From NCBI GenBank assembly GCA_021401465.1, contig JADDMT010000027.1, forward strand, positions 1 to 64,000: a stretch of DNA of 64,000 nucleotides. Reading direction: 5' to 3'. Below, one piece after another: positions 42,801-53,659 of the stretch. The first letter of the stretch is position 1; each line of letters begins with the position of its first letter. The position numbers were made by a program, and so were the translations under genes. The notes beneath the pieces are model-generated. The model was given only the letters and a program-made list of their open reading frames with translations. It had not been told where the DNA came from and did no database searches. This stretch comes from Teratosphaeria epicoccoides. Its lineage: Eukaryota > Ascomycota > Dothideomycetes > Mycosphaerellales > Teratosphaeriaceae.

Positions 42801-43035
42801 GACGCTGTCTATTGTCGCCAAGACGGTGCCGTTGCCTCCAGAATTGTTTGACGAGGTCTTGCACATGCTTGGTCCTCTTTTGGAGCTCAGGGATGATGTC
42901 AGAGAAGCGTTGGAGATGGAGAACAAGGATGCGGTGTGGTTGTTTAGGATGAACCAGGGCAGCGTGGAGGTGCCGGAAATCCCGGTAGAGCCTGAGGGCA
43001 AAGAGTGGAAATTCGCGCCTGTGAGGGTGCGCTAA
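39826..43035 (+). CDS. TTI1: TTI1, TEL2-interacting protein 1 (TTT complex)
   Basis: HEAT-repeat scaffold that with TEL2 and TTI2 helps Hsp90 assemble and stabilise PIKK kinases (TOR, ATM, ATR and relatives). One uninterrupted frame of 1069 residues, normal length. The N-terminus FELFYQLKPLCVALSQSTLA and the segment LADYVFFPVSQVLK are typical of the family. The whole protein is alpha-helical repeats, with an acidic, Pro-rich insertion near residues 790-840 (EDPPPPAPKTYN). The C-terminal helices match the conserved end (LEMENKDAVWLFRMNQGSVE). No break or missing block was seen. The first in-frame ATG gives the conserved start. Identification rests on recalled family features and is good. Confidence 0.88.
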   Translation: MPLLGPATEGRFELFYQLKPLCVALSQSTLALNGGKSNMQDVADQLEILHKFLQESTNHRQHLDAKLADYVFFPVSQVLKASQKISIRCLELCLEILAILCQYGWKHSIQPQSAAQIIILCTLMAEKNPKGFAFSSSTDELQTAAFCCLRHVFVATSHSNECRTFFTSETNFPQIGHTITIILNGILEGRSVETQLAASNALKSLSGSVMNRELCASFLPGIVSKLTRALAPTTKLRRNSQVLLVCLQTLTNLLKTTLSDDVGPAEQHHVKQKQSAIDKKWIETAATQLKPALSSVMQLKGHSHNDVKEGLAELCLMLLEHCRHSLANVLSMVIEALLTIAGGQHSESKVRIKFEMLLRVDPSIGALLKEIIYGWLSSLPTIMQGADEDRKVQRIQQLRTAYALVGDSGSDTNTLDRMLASGLRDTALLTLQDFTVKQASTLVSPVRPLNLDLAELDHPARQRGFTQPLVQYRGQEDIMKQVEDFTRLISSSSASSAFAGDLIRELRASQGEAQLANFWLLLTATQSALVRKDDMNDFLDVRNDDVNVYQEYLEELYSFSLSVLIDGLPINDPVADSGANDWRLRALALRTLALRAQIAGADFRPELIDALYPVLHTLATPAGEHDLQSDALTTLSVFTSACGYRDVKALIVENADYLTNAVALKLNAFDVSPQAPQVLVMMVRLAGPTVLPFLEDTVDSIFAVLESFHGYVPLVEVLFHVLAVMAEEGARAPLLAVGDKGEREGMINWTRERWELTSIDGLLDTLKDHTANKVEEKRLRDQKREPAPQRPWKTRVEEVSDDADEFTTADQGTQPDETNLEQLEQQTADPQPDEEDPPPPAPKTYNLLFKITEHTQHFIPSASPSLRTSLLSLIRTTIPALARHENSFLPLINTLWPEIVSRLDDPEDHVKAMALETVSLLCDYAGEFMRSRIVHLWPAFGEIYSQVQSGNGALARAGVREGTLAGCKSGMLVPADFTTNTSAHLLWNALVGTLSIVAKTVPLPPELFDEVLHMLGPLLELRDDVREALEMENKDAVWLFRMNQGSVEVPEIPVEPEGKEWKFAPVRVR

Positions 43036-43694
43036 GGCACATGAATTGAGCGACACATGGACGAGAGTACTGGCATGGATCCTCATGATGTCGAATGTGC
43101 CGACAGCAGTCTTGGAGGTCGACACTCTCTGATCAACGAACGTGCTTGGCGTTTGTCCTAGCATGTGCACATCGACACTTGCATATTCAGAGCAAGCGCT
43201 CCAGTAAAACTGCCTCAGCTGATGTGGCAAGCACCATGACGTGAGATTGGAGTACTGGGACCAAGATCACTTCGTTGTTGACGACGTTTGCGATGGAAAA
43301 TTTGCTCGTTTCCATCCCTGGTGTTTGTTGCGCAAGCGCTGCAGTGGCCGAGGTGCAAACAGTAGTACGCTTGCCGCGATGTCTTCGCTGCGTACTTAAG
43401 CGTTCTTGGTGCATAGGAGGATGGAATGTGGCTCGCACTGAGGGTCCAAGTGCTGAGATCAATTTCCAACAGGTCTTTTATTTGAGATATTGAAGCTGCC
43501 CTGGCACCAATCTCTCTGGCTCTGTGCCATCGTCATTTGGTCCACACTCCACCAAATATACTTGAGAGCATACGATCTCCCGCGACCGGGTCTATCTCTT
43601 GGATTAGAACACAAGTCGAGCCGTTCACCGCGAAAGTGCATCACGACCCAGCGCAAAGGTTGTGGCTGCTTACGGACAGACCATACATCCGAAG
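43036..43694. other. Intergenic, nothing recognised
   Basis: Holds the TTI1 3' UTR and the leader of the next small gene. Short frames only. It marks the start of the second accessory pocket. Confidence 0.4.
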
Positions 43695-44081
43695 ATGTGC
43701 TACCACAAGTACACTCACTACGAACACTGTCGCACACACGTACCCATGCACACGCACACATGTCCAAAGAACCTCACCGGCGACGCGGCGCGGGTCATCT
43801 TCTGCGAGGACTACACAGTGCTGAAGACCAGGCTTCTAGCGCCGTGTCCGTATTGTACACCAAGGTCTGCCATCACGGAATGTCCTTACACAAGACGTGG
43901 GACCGTGGGAAATGGTGGCAGCAGTCTTGGGCGGTGGAGGGAGGGTGTAAGGCTGGATGGTGAGGTGAGCATGGCGTATCCAACGCCTGAACGGACACCT
44001 GGCGGAGAAGAGCGGGATGAGAAGAAAAATGTGGTGAGGATGGAGGAAGTGAAAGTCGCGGACTATGCGTGGAAAGCTTAA
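43695..44081 (+). CDS. Small Cys/His-rich fungal protein
   Basis: A 128-residue frame starting MCYHKYTHYEHCRTHVPMHT. The first 60 residues carry regularly spaced Cys and His (CYH, HCRTH, HTHTC, FCED, CPYC), similar to the large set of small fungal proteins that open with MCYxKYxxYxCGH and probably bind zinc. The C-terminal half is Gly/Arg/Glu-rich and less structured, so an intron or a different end is possible. There is no signal peptide. The function of these proteins is unknown, and they are often lineage-specific. The ATG was chosen because family members start at this Met-Cys-Tyr; the frame upstream is open to 43662 but unconserved. Confidence 0.55.
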   Translation: MCYHKYTHYEHCRTHVPMHTHTCPKNLTGDAARVIFCEDYTVLKTRLLAPCPYCTPRSAITECPYTRRGTVGNGGSSLGRWREGVRLDGEVSMAYPTPERTPGGEERDEKKNVVRMEEVKVADYAWKA

Positions 44082-44670
44082 AGGTGAGACGTGAGCAGAT
44101 GAGGGGATGGATGGGTCGATGTATCGCGTCGAACAGACTCCGTGATGGCACCCGGCCTTGACTTGTACTGCCTATTCTGCTGCGTGATCTGGCTCGGGTA
44201 TGACCTTAAGGTCTTGATGCACTGGCCGAATATGGTGTGGCTGCTCTCAGTCACGACACAATGTTGGCAGTGAACACGCAATGCTCTCTAGACGCCTCGC
44301 CGCTTCGACCGACTTGTCTATGCTGTACAAAGTCTGGCTTCAGCGACGAAGCAGGTGCGCCATAGGCCTTGCCAATGCCCGGAGGACCTCGGCTTTGAGC
44401 AGCGCAATCTCCAGATATGCTCTGTGTAAGGGCTGCTGAACTCTCAGCAGCTACACGTGGCATCACGTCCTGCGTTCGCGACGGAGCATCTGGTCGATCG
44501 TACACACCTTCCAACTTGGCGGATCCGCCATCGTCTTCCAACAGGCATCAATCTTGTCGCACAAGAGGAGTTCGCGTTTAGAACCGCCTTGATCGTTCGG
44601 GGAAGGCTATTTGCCGTGCACGTCTAATCTGGCGATGCCAGTGTCACTGCTTGGTAGCAGACCACAATAA
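44082..44670. other. Intergenic, nothing recognised
   Basis: A 96-codon Ser/Gly/Ala-rich minus-strand frame (44251-44541) is present but unconvincing. No repeats or RNA were seen. Confidence 0.35.
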
Positions 44671-46200
44671 TTAACGGATGACGTTGTGCTTTCAGCCATC
44701 AAGCTACTTGGCATGCAGATGGACGTTTCAGATAGGTATGGTCTGGCAGATACATTGGATTCGCAAATTGGTTCTAATGGTTCAACGAACCTCACCGTTG
44801 ATCCTCAGCAGCTCTTGCTCTCGCATTACAGTTACGAAATTCACCACAATGCTCCAGACGTCGTGACCAACGAGCCAACACTATCGGTGCCAGCGCGAGG
44901 CTGTCATCATGCAGCCAACGCGGCCGGGCCCTCAACAGAGCAACAGCATGATGACGACAGCATTGGTCGCAAGGACACAGCAGACTGTGGTGTGCAGGAG
45001 AGTGATATGTTGGGCTTGGAGGACAGGATAATGCTTGCTGGTGAAGAGATTCGTGACGAGGAGCTGATACATAGCCGTACGAGCAGCTAGCTATTCGCGA
45101 CCTGCGAGGAAATCTGGAAACCGAACGATCACGAAAAGACTAAGGGCCTTGGACTTCATTCACGGCGAGCCCGTGCCACACAAGGTCGTCCATCCAGCCG
45201 TCATCTACAAGACGGCAATTGCCGGAAGCCAAGGTGATGATGAAGTCACAGCGGGAACGTTGACCCCTTTCTTTATGCGATCGGCCTTCCGGACAGGTTG
45301 TCTGAGCTTCGGAATACGTTCCTCATGGTCGGCAGCGGACCGCTCACGCAGATTCCACGAGGTTTTGACATTGCACAAACTGTTACAGCTTTACAGGCCT
45401 TCGAGATCCACGGACTGCACCACCAAGATATTGAGGCGCTTCTACTTGGCAAGACTTTGGGCATTGCGCAACGAACGCATTCGCAATGTTGTGGCAGGCA
45501 AGTAGATCGAAAAGAGCGGCTTCCGGCGCGCTCGACAGTCTTGTACAAACAGCCTTTCCGGATCTCGAGCTCGAGCAGCCAGAGTCCATTGAGAAGGGCA
45601 GCTGGCTGCAAAGTCGCTTGCGGCGCGGCAAGAACTTGCATACGCTGAGCGAAAAATTCTCAAGCCCAATTCTAGCGCTTCTTCCCTGCCCCGGACCATT
45701 CGCAACATCTGATACAGAGTAAGTAAAGGGACATGATCTTCACCCTGTTCCTCCAAACTTACCCAGAGAAGGATCGAGAAGGCGTCTGAGCCAATGTTTG
45801 ATAAGTTCGTGATCCCGGTGCAAACACATCGGGGACAATTTTTTGAAGCACTTCGCAATGCCCTGTCGACAGGCTTGATGAGCTTCATTGAGGAGCACAA
45901 AGGAGAGGTACAATTAGAGTCTCCATTGCTGCATTCCAGTGTGAGCCAGAAGCAGCTTTTTGATTCGCCGCGACTGCTGACGATGTGGAAGCATGGGCTT
46001 GAAGGAGACGTGTCGGATCAGAAATTTGAGATATATCGGTGGGTTTTGAAGACTCTGCAGCCACTCGCTAGTAGTGAGAAGTGCCATAGGAGCAACTGCA
46101 CTGTGTCAAGATGCTCGAGCCTCGTCTATATGACCACAAAGCCGACGACAACGAACACTGGAGGCATTGCATCAATTATCTTGCCCAGGTACGTAGCGAC
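44671..46200 (+). pseudogene. Unresolved, probably decayed coding region
   Basis: Protein-like segments follow one another on the plus strand in changing frames. The first is LTDDVVLSAIKLLGMQMDVS at about 44671. It is followed by FIHGEPVPHKVVHPAVIYKT, then FLYAIGLPDRLSELRNTFLM with GFDIAQTVTALQAFEIHGLH, then SGALDSLVQTAFPDLELEQP, and after 45800 FFEALRNALSTGLMSFIEEH. In-frame stops and frame changes lie between them, and I could not find one set of GT-AG introns that joins everything. The first piece loosely recalls the start of a C48/Ulp1-type protease domain, but the recall is weak. It may be one old gene broken several times or an intron-rich gene I have failed to assemble. The last part runs toward the APH kinase promoter. 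Confidence 0.3.
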
Positions 46201-46416
46201 ACATCTATTCTATAGATTGCTATCCCTGGCAAGCATTGAGAAATGTGCGCGACATTGCGTGAGTATTTTCCTTAAGGCGCTGGTGTGCGATCAATGGAAG
46301 TGGCAGGCGTGTGTGTACCGTCCACTTATTCAAAACGCTTCAACAAAATACTTCCACAAATACAGCCAAACAATTCAAATCCAATACGCTAAGGAAAACT
46401 GCCGTCACTTGTTAGC

Positions 46417-47811
46417 ATGGTATCTCACCCAAACACGAACGACGCAAACTCCGCAAATCGCCTGGAGTTTGTGAAGCGGCCGGTCACCGAGAAGATCGGA
46501 TTCAAGGTATGTATTCATCTCACTACTTCCCAGATGGAAACTCCAAGAAGCAACTCATCGCTCGCAATAGGTCCTCGAAGTCAAGACAGTTGCGTATGAA
46601 CAAGACTTTCCCTTTCCATACAACAACTTCGTCTCTGCAGTCCACGTCCATCGTTCGACATCACAAAGTGGGCCTCTAACGAAGCAGCCAGGCACCCAAA
46701 GTATTCCCGTCGACGAGTCTAGCTTCATCATTCGCCTTTCCAACCCGGTGTCTGGCTATTACGATATGGCTCGTGTCCAGAATGAGGTGGCTTCCCTCTC
46801 CTTGGCTCGTGGGGCTTTGCAGCCCTCTCTGGGCCATCTGGTTCCGCGGGTCTACGGATGGGCTTCGGCCGAGCGTGGTGAAGGTTGCATACTGCAGCAA
46901 CACATGTTCGGTGATGGCCTATTAGAGGGTTCCCCGTCTTTCAGCACGCAAGAGAAGGCGAAGATCCTCGAGCAGATGGCAGACATCTTGGCCTGCTTCC
47001 AGCGCTTCCAGTTACCCAATACCATCGACAAATACGGTGGTGTTGGGTTCGATGAGTCAGGCAATTATGTCAGTACGGCGCTCAGTATATACAGCGCCGG
47101 ACCATTTGAAACGTACCGAGAATTGCTCCGGGCTAGCATCACGTCTAAGTTGGCTCAAGCAGACAAGGATCCACGACTTCAGGGTTGGCGAAACAATGGC
47201 ATTCGACCTCGACTTGACAAATTTTTGGATCGTGGGCTAACGGCCCTTCTCGGAGACGTAGGGGCTCTGGAGAAAGTACTTGTGCATGCCGACTTCTGTA
47301 AGATCACCAGTCTTAGAAGCCATAGCATCCTCTCTAAATCTGCGTTACAGCTATCGACAATGTTCTGTTTGAAAAATCCAGCGGGATGCTGACCGCTCCG
47401 TTCGACTTCGATTTCGGTCACATCAGCTCAGTGGCGAATGAGCTTTTAAGGTCCCTCGGTCATGGTATTGGCAGGTTTCCCGGCATTAGAGACGAGGTTG
47501 CCGAAGAATCGCAACTTTGCAATGCCATGCTATATGGCTTCCCACATTCTCTGCCACCGAACATTGACAAAGTGGGCTGGACAGCTGCAAAGGCAAGGGG
47601 TGATGCAATCAAGACTCGAAACTTGCAGCCCCCTGCAACGATACCCTCCCTGTCAGTGATTGCAGACGTTTTCTTGTTGTCGTCAAAGATTCTGCCATTA
47701 AAGCTGTGCAAGGAGGTGGTTGTGGGCAACAGTACAGAAAGACAGCTGGCGCAACGCAAGTCACATGGGGAAGCACTACTGAACAAATTCCTGGGCGATT
47801 ACGGCTTTTAG
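46417..47811 (+). CDS. APH-fold kinase (aminoglycoside phosphotransferase family)
   Basis: Three exons (46417-46506, 46571-47297, 47351-47811) with introns of 64 and 53 bp (GTATGT...CAATAG; GTAAGA...TTACAG) encode 425 residues. The ATP-binding lobe includes SSFIIRLSNPVSGYYDMARV, and the helix after it carries ARVQNEVASLSLARG. The catalytic loop formed across intron 2 reads HADFSIDNVLFEK (Asp and Asn as in HxDxxxxN), and the metal-binding element is APFDFDFGH. These match the large, highly expanded fungal APH family, whose substrates are mostly unknown small molecules; true antibiotic phosphotransfer should not be assumed. No truncation was seen. Phase 1 at intron 2 restores the catalytic motif, strong support for that splice. 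Confidence 0.82.
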
Positions 47812-47964
47812 GGCAAGATGATTGATTGCAGATGCATCTACAACAAACGTAAAGACTGGTGCGTCTTGCAACGACGTTGTCCCACTCCTGATCAGGGCTC
47901 ACAAACGCGTTAAAGGTGCGTCCCCTTGTTATGTAAAGACTATGTTCCCTGTTCCTCCATGACA

Positions 47965-48460
47965 TCAAGTGCGACCAGCGAAAAAGCGGCGGATCGAGCC
48001 CCACAGTGATGGAGACATGAAGTGGTCAAGTGTCGACATAAGTACCGTCATCCAGTTCGTGTGATGCAGATCATAATCGCCAAGGTCCAAATATCCAGGT
48101 TTAGTTGTTATCTTCACAGGTGAGTAAGTATACGAAAGTTTCCGCTGAGATGCCATACTTACGCGTCCATGAGGTGAATGCAAGGCCTGCTGTAGCGAGA
48201 TCAACCATGACTGGTTCTCAAGCTTCATATCTGCTGAATAGACTTACAGGCTCCCCGAATGTGGGATGTGGGTTGTTATTGTATGAGGAAACCCAGGCGG
48301 GTCGAGTCGCCGTGTTGTCCACTGTCTATACGATTCTTCCATTAGCCGTCTGAAGCTGATCAAAAGGCGTTTCTGTGCTTACTACGTCCCTATTGATCAT
48401 AGAGGCTGCAATGGCACATGCTGCCAGTGCAAGGAGTAAGATTTCCTGCTTATTTGCCAT
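47965..48460 (-). CDS. Small secreted protein without mature cysteines
   Basis: Reconstructed from exons 48460-48383, 48325-48248 and 48189-47965 with introns of 57 and 58 bp (GTAAGC...GTATAG; GTAAGT...CTACAG), all phase 0, giving 126 residues. A further GTAAGT...GAAG pair (48162-48112, 51 bp, in frame) could remove 17 residues. The N-terminus MANKQEILLLALAACAIAAS is a signal peptide. The mature part reads DNTATRPAWVSSYNNNPHPT then GEP, later PGYLDLGDYDLHHTNWMTVL, and ends basic (SIRRFFAGRT). It is aromatic and Asn/His-rich, with no cysteine after the signal peptide. No family is recognised. The consistent phases and a secretion signal argue for a real gene, but no single piece exceeds about 75 codons. 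Confidence 0.5.
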
Positions 48461-49031
48461 GCCACTTTTCATTCTGCTTGTTCGACACAATGCAGACAGT
48501 CGAAATGCTCCTAGAAAGAAGTTTGAACTGAGGAGTAAGGAATATAGATGTAAGAGGAAGGCAACCGATATGGAGCCTTGCATACATAGCTTTACGATAC
48601 TCGGTATGCATGCAAAGTCCAAGAATGGGAAATCTTATGCTATGGTGGAAACTTCCTATAGAGTGCATTGCCTTTTTCTGATAGAAAATACATCTGGCGT
48701 GACTATTACGCCGACGAGGTGGCTTTTCAAGGCGCGGCGAACCAGGGTTGGGAACATGTTGGTAAGCGTTTGAACACACTTCATTCCCGGCTTCGTCTGG
48801 TGACTGCGAGCAGACCATTGCATTGACCTTATCCGACAAGTCCTTACGTGTAATGCTGATACTGAGCTCATCATGTTCCCTGACTCTGAGCAGTCTACCA
48901 TGCCGCAGCCACGCCTCTCCAATATGCATAGATGTTGTGATTTTACCGCCATTGTGGAATGCACTAGGGCGCGCAATGCAGAAATGCAGCATATTCCGGT
49001 GCCCATGACCTGCCTGCAAGAGTAGTGCCGA
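48461..49031. other. Intergenic, one unexplained minus-strand frame
   Basis: A minus-strand frame through 49019-48450 contains a protein-like stretch (NGGKITTSMHIGEAWLRHGR) but turns Cys/Arg/His-rich and matches nothing known to me. It may be chance or another relic. Confidence 0.25.
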
Positions 49032-50056
49032 TCACAGTGAATACATATAGTTGCCCCATCCCAACGGATCACTGGTGATGACCTTACGCTTGTCAAAGTT
49101 GTGTCTCACTCGCTTGCCAAATGCCCATTTTTGCACCTCATGGGATTTTCGACAAGTGTGAGCAACCTCCGCGCCGCTTTAATGGGTTCTCCTCTTCTCT
49201 GGCGGGCAAAGGTTAAAGGTTAGATGTCGGAATGGCACTATATGAAGAATTAGCGGAAGCTGTCGTTGTTCCGGAACTTTGGAATCATACCATGATGCCT
49301 TGCCTGATCGTATCTATACAATGGTCGAGATGCTCGATTCCAAGAAGCTCATCTTCATTGGACATGTCAGCTTCACCATACAGACCATGGCGAACAAGGC
49401 TCTAGATGCTGTCAGTATCAAAACACGGCAGGTGCTGCATATGATATCACCTACGAGACAATGGAGCTGGTGAAAAGCACTCAGTTGGATCACAGATTCT
49501 CCTTCATCATCAGGTATGGGCAAAGTTTTGTTGGTCTTGCTCTTCGCTTCTGATGCCGTTATTCTGGTGATTCTAACTGTATGGATGAGCGGTAGCTGCA
49601 ATATTTTTGCGAGCATTGTCAACTACCAGTCGTGAAGATTTCCCAGTGTGGGTTATTGAGATCCGAAGGAGGGCCTTGCAATGGCGACCGCTCGATTCCG
49701 AAGCCGCTTGCGAACACGACTTATTCGTACTGATGGACAGCGGAAGCCGGAGCTTTCACAACTGTTAGTGGTCCCATAATGAATGCAATACTTGATACAT
49801 ACAATGTGCAATGTTGAGTGTTCGCGGCGCGCGTGCCCACAGCGCGAGGTAGAAGATCACGCATAGCATCAACACATTGAGACTGGATGGACGACACTGG
49901 AAGATACCGATTTCGAGTAAGGATGAGTCTTGTGCGTCCCGCCGGTTGGAAAGGCCGTTTAGCATCGTCGTCACCTCCAACGCTTCCTAGTGGAATATCG
50001 CCATCCGTGGAGATTGGCTGATAGTGTGCGGCGCGGTGTCGCGCTTGATCAGACAT
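49032..50056 (-). pseudogene. Decayed UstYa-family (DUF3328) gene
   Basis: UstYa-type proteins are membrane-anchored oxidases in fungal ribosomal-peptide (RiPP) pathways. The relic starts at ATG 50056 with the usual hydrophilic head (YQPISTDGDIPLGS). The transmembrane segment (SSLNVLMLCVIFYLALWARA) then appears in another frame. Family landmarks follow in order: VVFASGFGIERSPLQGPPSD, ITASEAKSKTNKTLPIPDDE, FHQLHCL (first HxxHC motif), EHLDHCIDTIRQGIM (second HxxHC motif), and AHTCRKSHEVQKWAFGKR. Intron-like gaps lie after TTG (GTAG...ACAG), after HQLHCL (GTAGGT...TCTAG) and after RQGIM (GTATGA...TATAG). Defects are a frameshift near 49885, TAA at 49723-49721, TAA at 49222-49220 and a frameshift just before AHTC. 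No precursor peptide or partner gene was seen nearby. Confidence 0.7.
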
Positions 50057-53000
50057 TTCCTTGATATTGGTGATGAGTATGGGTAAGGGATGGTGTAGGC
50101 ACAAAGACGCAGTGATGTTGGATTAAGAGACAATGGTCCGCGGAAGAAAGAGCATTATCTCGACCAGCGGCGTGCAGCGTCTCCACGCATAGAAGCGAAA
50201 AACGATGGTCTGTATTTCAGCAACAGTCTAACCCTCTTGAGAATAAGGGTCCAGCATGCTGTGCAACGGGTTACATAGGCAACTCCTGGAGGTGAATGAT
50301 TGATTGTTCTATCTACAAGGGTAAAAGCTATGTGAGTCCTGTTCAATTGCCTCTTTATGTGATCACATGATATATTAAGGCAGTAGGCCCCGGCAGATAG
50401 TAAGTTTGAATCAGCCTTTTAGCGTCCCACTCCATCATTCAATAATCGCTCCACCAATATGGCATATCGGGATTTCAAGACGTCAAACTGTTTACATTAC
50501 TTCGAATCCAAATTTAATGGCATTGGCGTCGGCCGGAGGTCGATCGAAATTAGGCGTGTTGGCAGCAAGGCTCTCCAGCAAGAAATTGGTCCTGGTCGAT
50601 TGCGACTCGTGTTGTTTCAAGACATATTCGTTCCTGCTGTTCTGCTTCACGCTGGCAACACGGGCGTTCAAGCCGAACGCCCATTATGTCGTTATTCAAT
50701 TCATTCAAGCATTGATGACGCAGCCAGAGAGTTCGGTGGTGTCTCTCATAATGCTCTGCGACTCGACAGTACCTTGTCAGGCATATGGTGACGATGACGC
50801 TCCTACTGACTCGAATCGCATTCATGTCAGGTAGCCAAGATCGGTTGGGCGGTCGCGCGATGATTGAAGTTGTGCTTCCATCGCGCGTCAGGCTTGATGA
50901 GTATTTGAACTCATGCTTCAGGCGCCAATGGTCCATTTCAACAACTCAATACAGTCGTTGCTTCCACAATCAAGCTTGCGCCGAATGCTGTGCTGCCTGC
51001 GACACGGCGTGGCTTTCGGTCTTATCTTCGAGTGCGAGAGTGGAGCCATGACGGCCACGTCGGCCTCCCTATCAAATCGAGCTCGCCACTAGACAGAGAG
51101 ACATTGACTGTGAACACAACGGGTCAGAGTGAGGTCCTCCATCGTCATTGCTCCATATTCACACGCCATGTCGACTCTTGTGTCGCTTCTTGTGGAATAC
51201 CATGAGGTCACCTACGAAGGTGCGCCACCTTGTCATGTCCTGGAAGAACGAAGAACGCCTGACAGGAGATTCGGATCATTCGATCGCAACAGTCGTTCGC
51301 AATCGGGTCGCAGGTAAGCTTTTTGAGTCGTCATATTGCATCTCTGAGTCAGCGACAAGCCAATGCTTGACTCGTGGGCAGCCGAAGCTAGGTAACGTCC
51401 CGGTGCGCCCGTAAAGCCCGTGCTGTGGTTGTCCGCAAGCCCAACCCACAAGATTGCGGCCCCACCTCCACGGCACGAGTCACCGCCATTGGCGGCGGTC
51501 AATGCGGACTAGACCTCAGCCTGTTGTCTTGGAGTCGCGGTCGGCAGAATTGCAGCGCTTGAACTCGGACGCAACAGCCTGCCGGGCACGCTGTTTCCAT
51601 TGTGTGCGTTTGATTGCTCCGAAGAAACATTCCGCCGAGAGTTCCCTGCACCGCGAGGGAGCGGGGTGCAGATTCTCAACCCAGCAGGCCCCAGTGGGCA
51701 CTACAGCCTATCGTGGGCCAAATTCGTTGTACTGTATTTGAGATACCAGTTTTTGCCGATAACCGCAATGCCTGGATCCTGGAAACGAGCAAGTGTGCGA
51801 AGGATCCTGGTTAGAGCCCTGCCGTTTCAGAATTGCTTCATCTTGGACACCAACCCCTGATGATGGGCAAGGTCTGGTGTCCAACAACACCAACTCGAGG
51901 AAGTCGAGACAGGACAAATCGTCAACAAGGAGGGGTTGCGCCATCCAGCTATGTATCTGCTGTGCTGTGACTCTGTGAGCCGCCATGACACACCAAGATA
52001 GCGGACGCGCGATGGAGTCCGAAGGTAGCACGTACAGCTTACCAGGTCACCGAAGTGATATATGAGATGCATGAGTTTTCCCGGGCACGCGAGGATCCAT
52101 GGTCTGGCTTTGGCGACGTCCGTTGCTTCGATTCATTTATACCATTACTAGGGGTCTAAGACTCGCAGTGATCTGAGACGAGCCTGTCCATGTAGATCCC
52201 AGCAGATTTCCCGTCTATCATAATGCTTGAACAGGCCACGTGGCACTGCGGATTTGCTCTTCAATGCAGCAAACTCAGCATCACGACCCGTGAGATACCA
52301 CTTTTGCAGTCAGCTCACACGAGCAGTTGTGACTATCAATGTGGTTGCACTTTTCGCCGTCATTACTCGACTGCAGTTGTGAACGACGAAGGATCTCCGA
52401 AGGACTGCACGGGTGATCCGCAGAGCCTCTCACGCTCTTTGTGCTTTGTTCCAACATCTAGAACTCTTGCGTGGACATCTTGTTCCTGGCCTGCATCGAT
52501 TTAATCCTCAGATTGAAAAAGAAATGAGCTGTAGGCTGTATAATCCACCGCCGCAGTCCTTTTTCCGCAATCTCGGGGCTACGAACCGAATAGAATCTCT
52601 GCTTGATGGCGGGGACCATTATGCTGCAGCTAATGCAGATACTTGCATACCTAAAACCCGTGTGCCTCCGGCCAAGCGGTACCAGCAAGGCAAATCCCTC
52701 TTCAAGAAACACTCGCATTCATTGCCCGTATGATATACCGTTGAGTGATACAAGACTTGTGGCTTTTGCGCCCAAGGTCCAGGCATCTCCAAATCGCAAC
52801 CTTCACAGCCATGGGCGCAGTTCCTAGCGCTACGTGGCTGGACCGAAGCAGCGATGGTAGTCCCAGGTGCACGTGGCAGCGGCTGTCGATGTGGATCGAG
52901 GTCTCGCGACGTGATCTATGCTGCCCTCTGGTGCTCCCGCTGTTCGATGTGGTGAGTAGTATGCACGCCTCTGATATCCCGTCGCACATTGATCCGGCGT

Positions 53001-53659
53001 GGTGGGCCGGATTCGGGATAATGATGCACTGGTGGACATATTCAACCAATAGCGCTCGGCTTCCCATTCCAACCGACCTCACGTAGATCTTCTATGCCGA
53101 CGAAGTACCGCGTTCTTGCTTTCGGCGGTGTCTCACAAATGTTCGTGTTACCTGTCTGTAACATGACTTTAAGCCTTGGGCGCCGAACCTGTCTGTGGGC
53201 GCATGATAAATTCCAATCATCCATCTTTCTGCAAAGCCCTGTGATAACGGCGGGCTCAACCTAATCCTCGAAGCTAGACGCTCCGACTCGCGCGCAGGGT
53301 ACCACAAGTGCACGGCTCGTGCGCCACCCGTCGATGCGACGCAGCGATGTGCGCCTTGCGCTCGCAACGCGCGAGGCTAGGTTAACCTGTCGCGGGTTCC
53401 TGGTCTCTCTGCGTCCAATGTGGCTTCGAGGGCTTGGAAATGCTTTACGGATCCCGGCGTACCCACAGCAACAGAGTTTTGCATCATGCTCGTAGCGCAC
53501 GCAGACATCCCGTGAGCGGGGACAAGAGTCAAGGGTAGGTCCCTCAGTAGCCTGGCAAGTAAACTACTGCGACTCTAAATTAGAGAGTGAAACTACCCAC
53601 ATCATCTCCTACTACGTAATAGCGACCTTCTGCCGATATTCTTGTTCTTGTGTACGCTG
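50057..53659. other. Gene-poor 3.6 kb stretch
   Basis: I found no recognisable gene, RNA, array or inverted repeat. Many 60-140 codon frames overlap on both strands with Cys/Arg/Ser-rich composition typical of chance. It may hold older relics than I can recognise. No transposon domain (reverse transcriptase, integrase, DDE transposase) was visible in any frame. Confidence 0.4.

Noticed and set aside
43536..43824. His/Thr-rich CACAC-containing frames
   Set aside because: Out-of-frame readings of the small Cys/His-rich gene and its leader.
46417..47811. Antibiotic-resistance gene
   Set aside because: The APH fold is greatly expanded in filamentous fungi with unknown substrates; nothing here points to aminoglycosides or to bacterial origin, and it has fungal introns.
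50406..50834. 142-codon plus-strand frame with a hydrophobic middle
   Set aside because: Overlapping frames of equal quality on both strands; no signal peptide at the start and no recognisable motif.
51640..51720. GC-rich hairpin-like stretch considered as a tRNA
   Set aside because: No T-loop GGTTCRANNCC box and no cloverleaf pairing could be traced.
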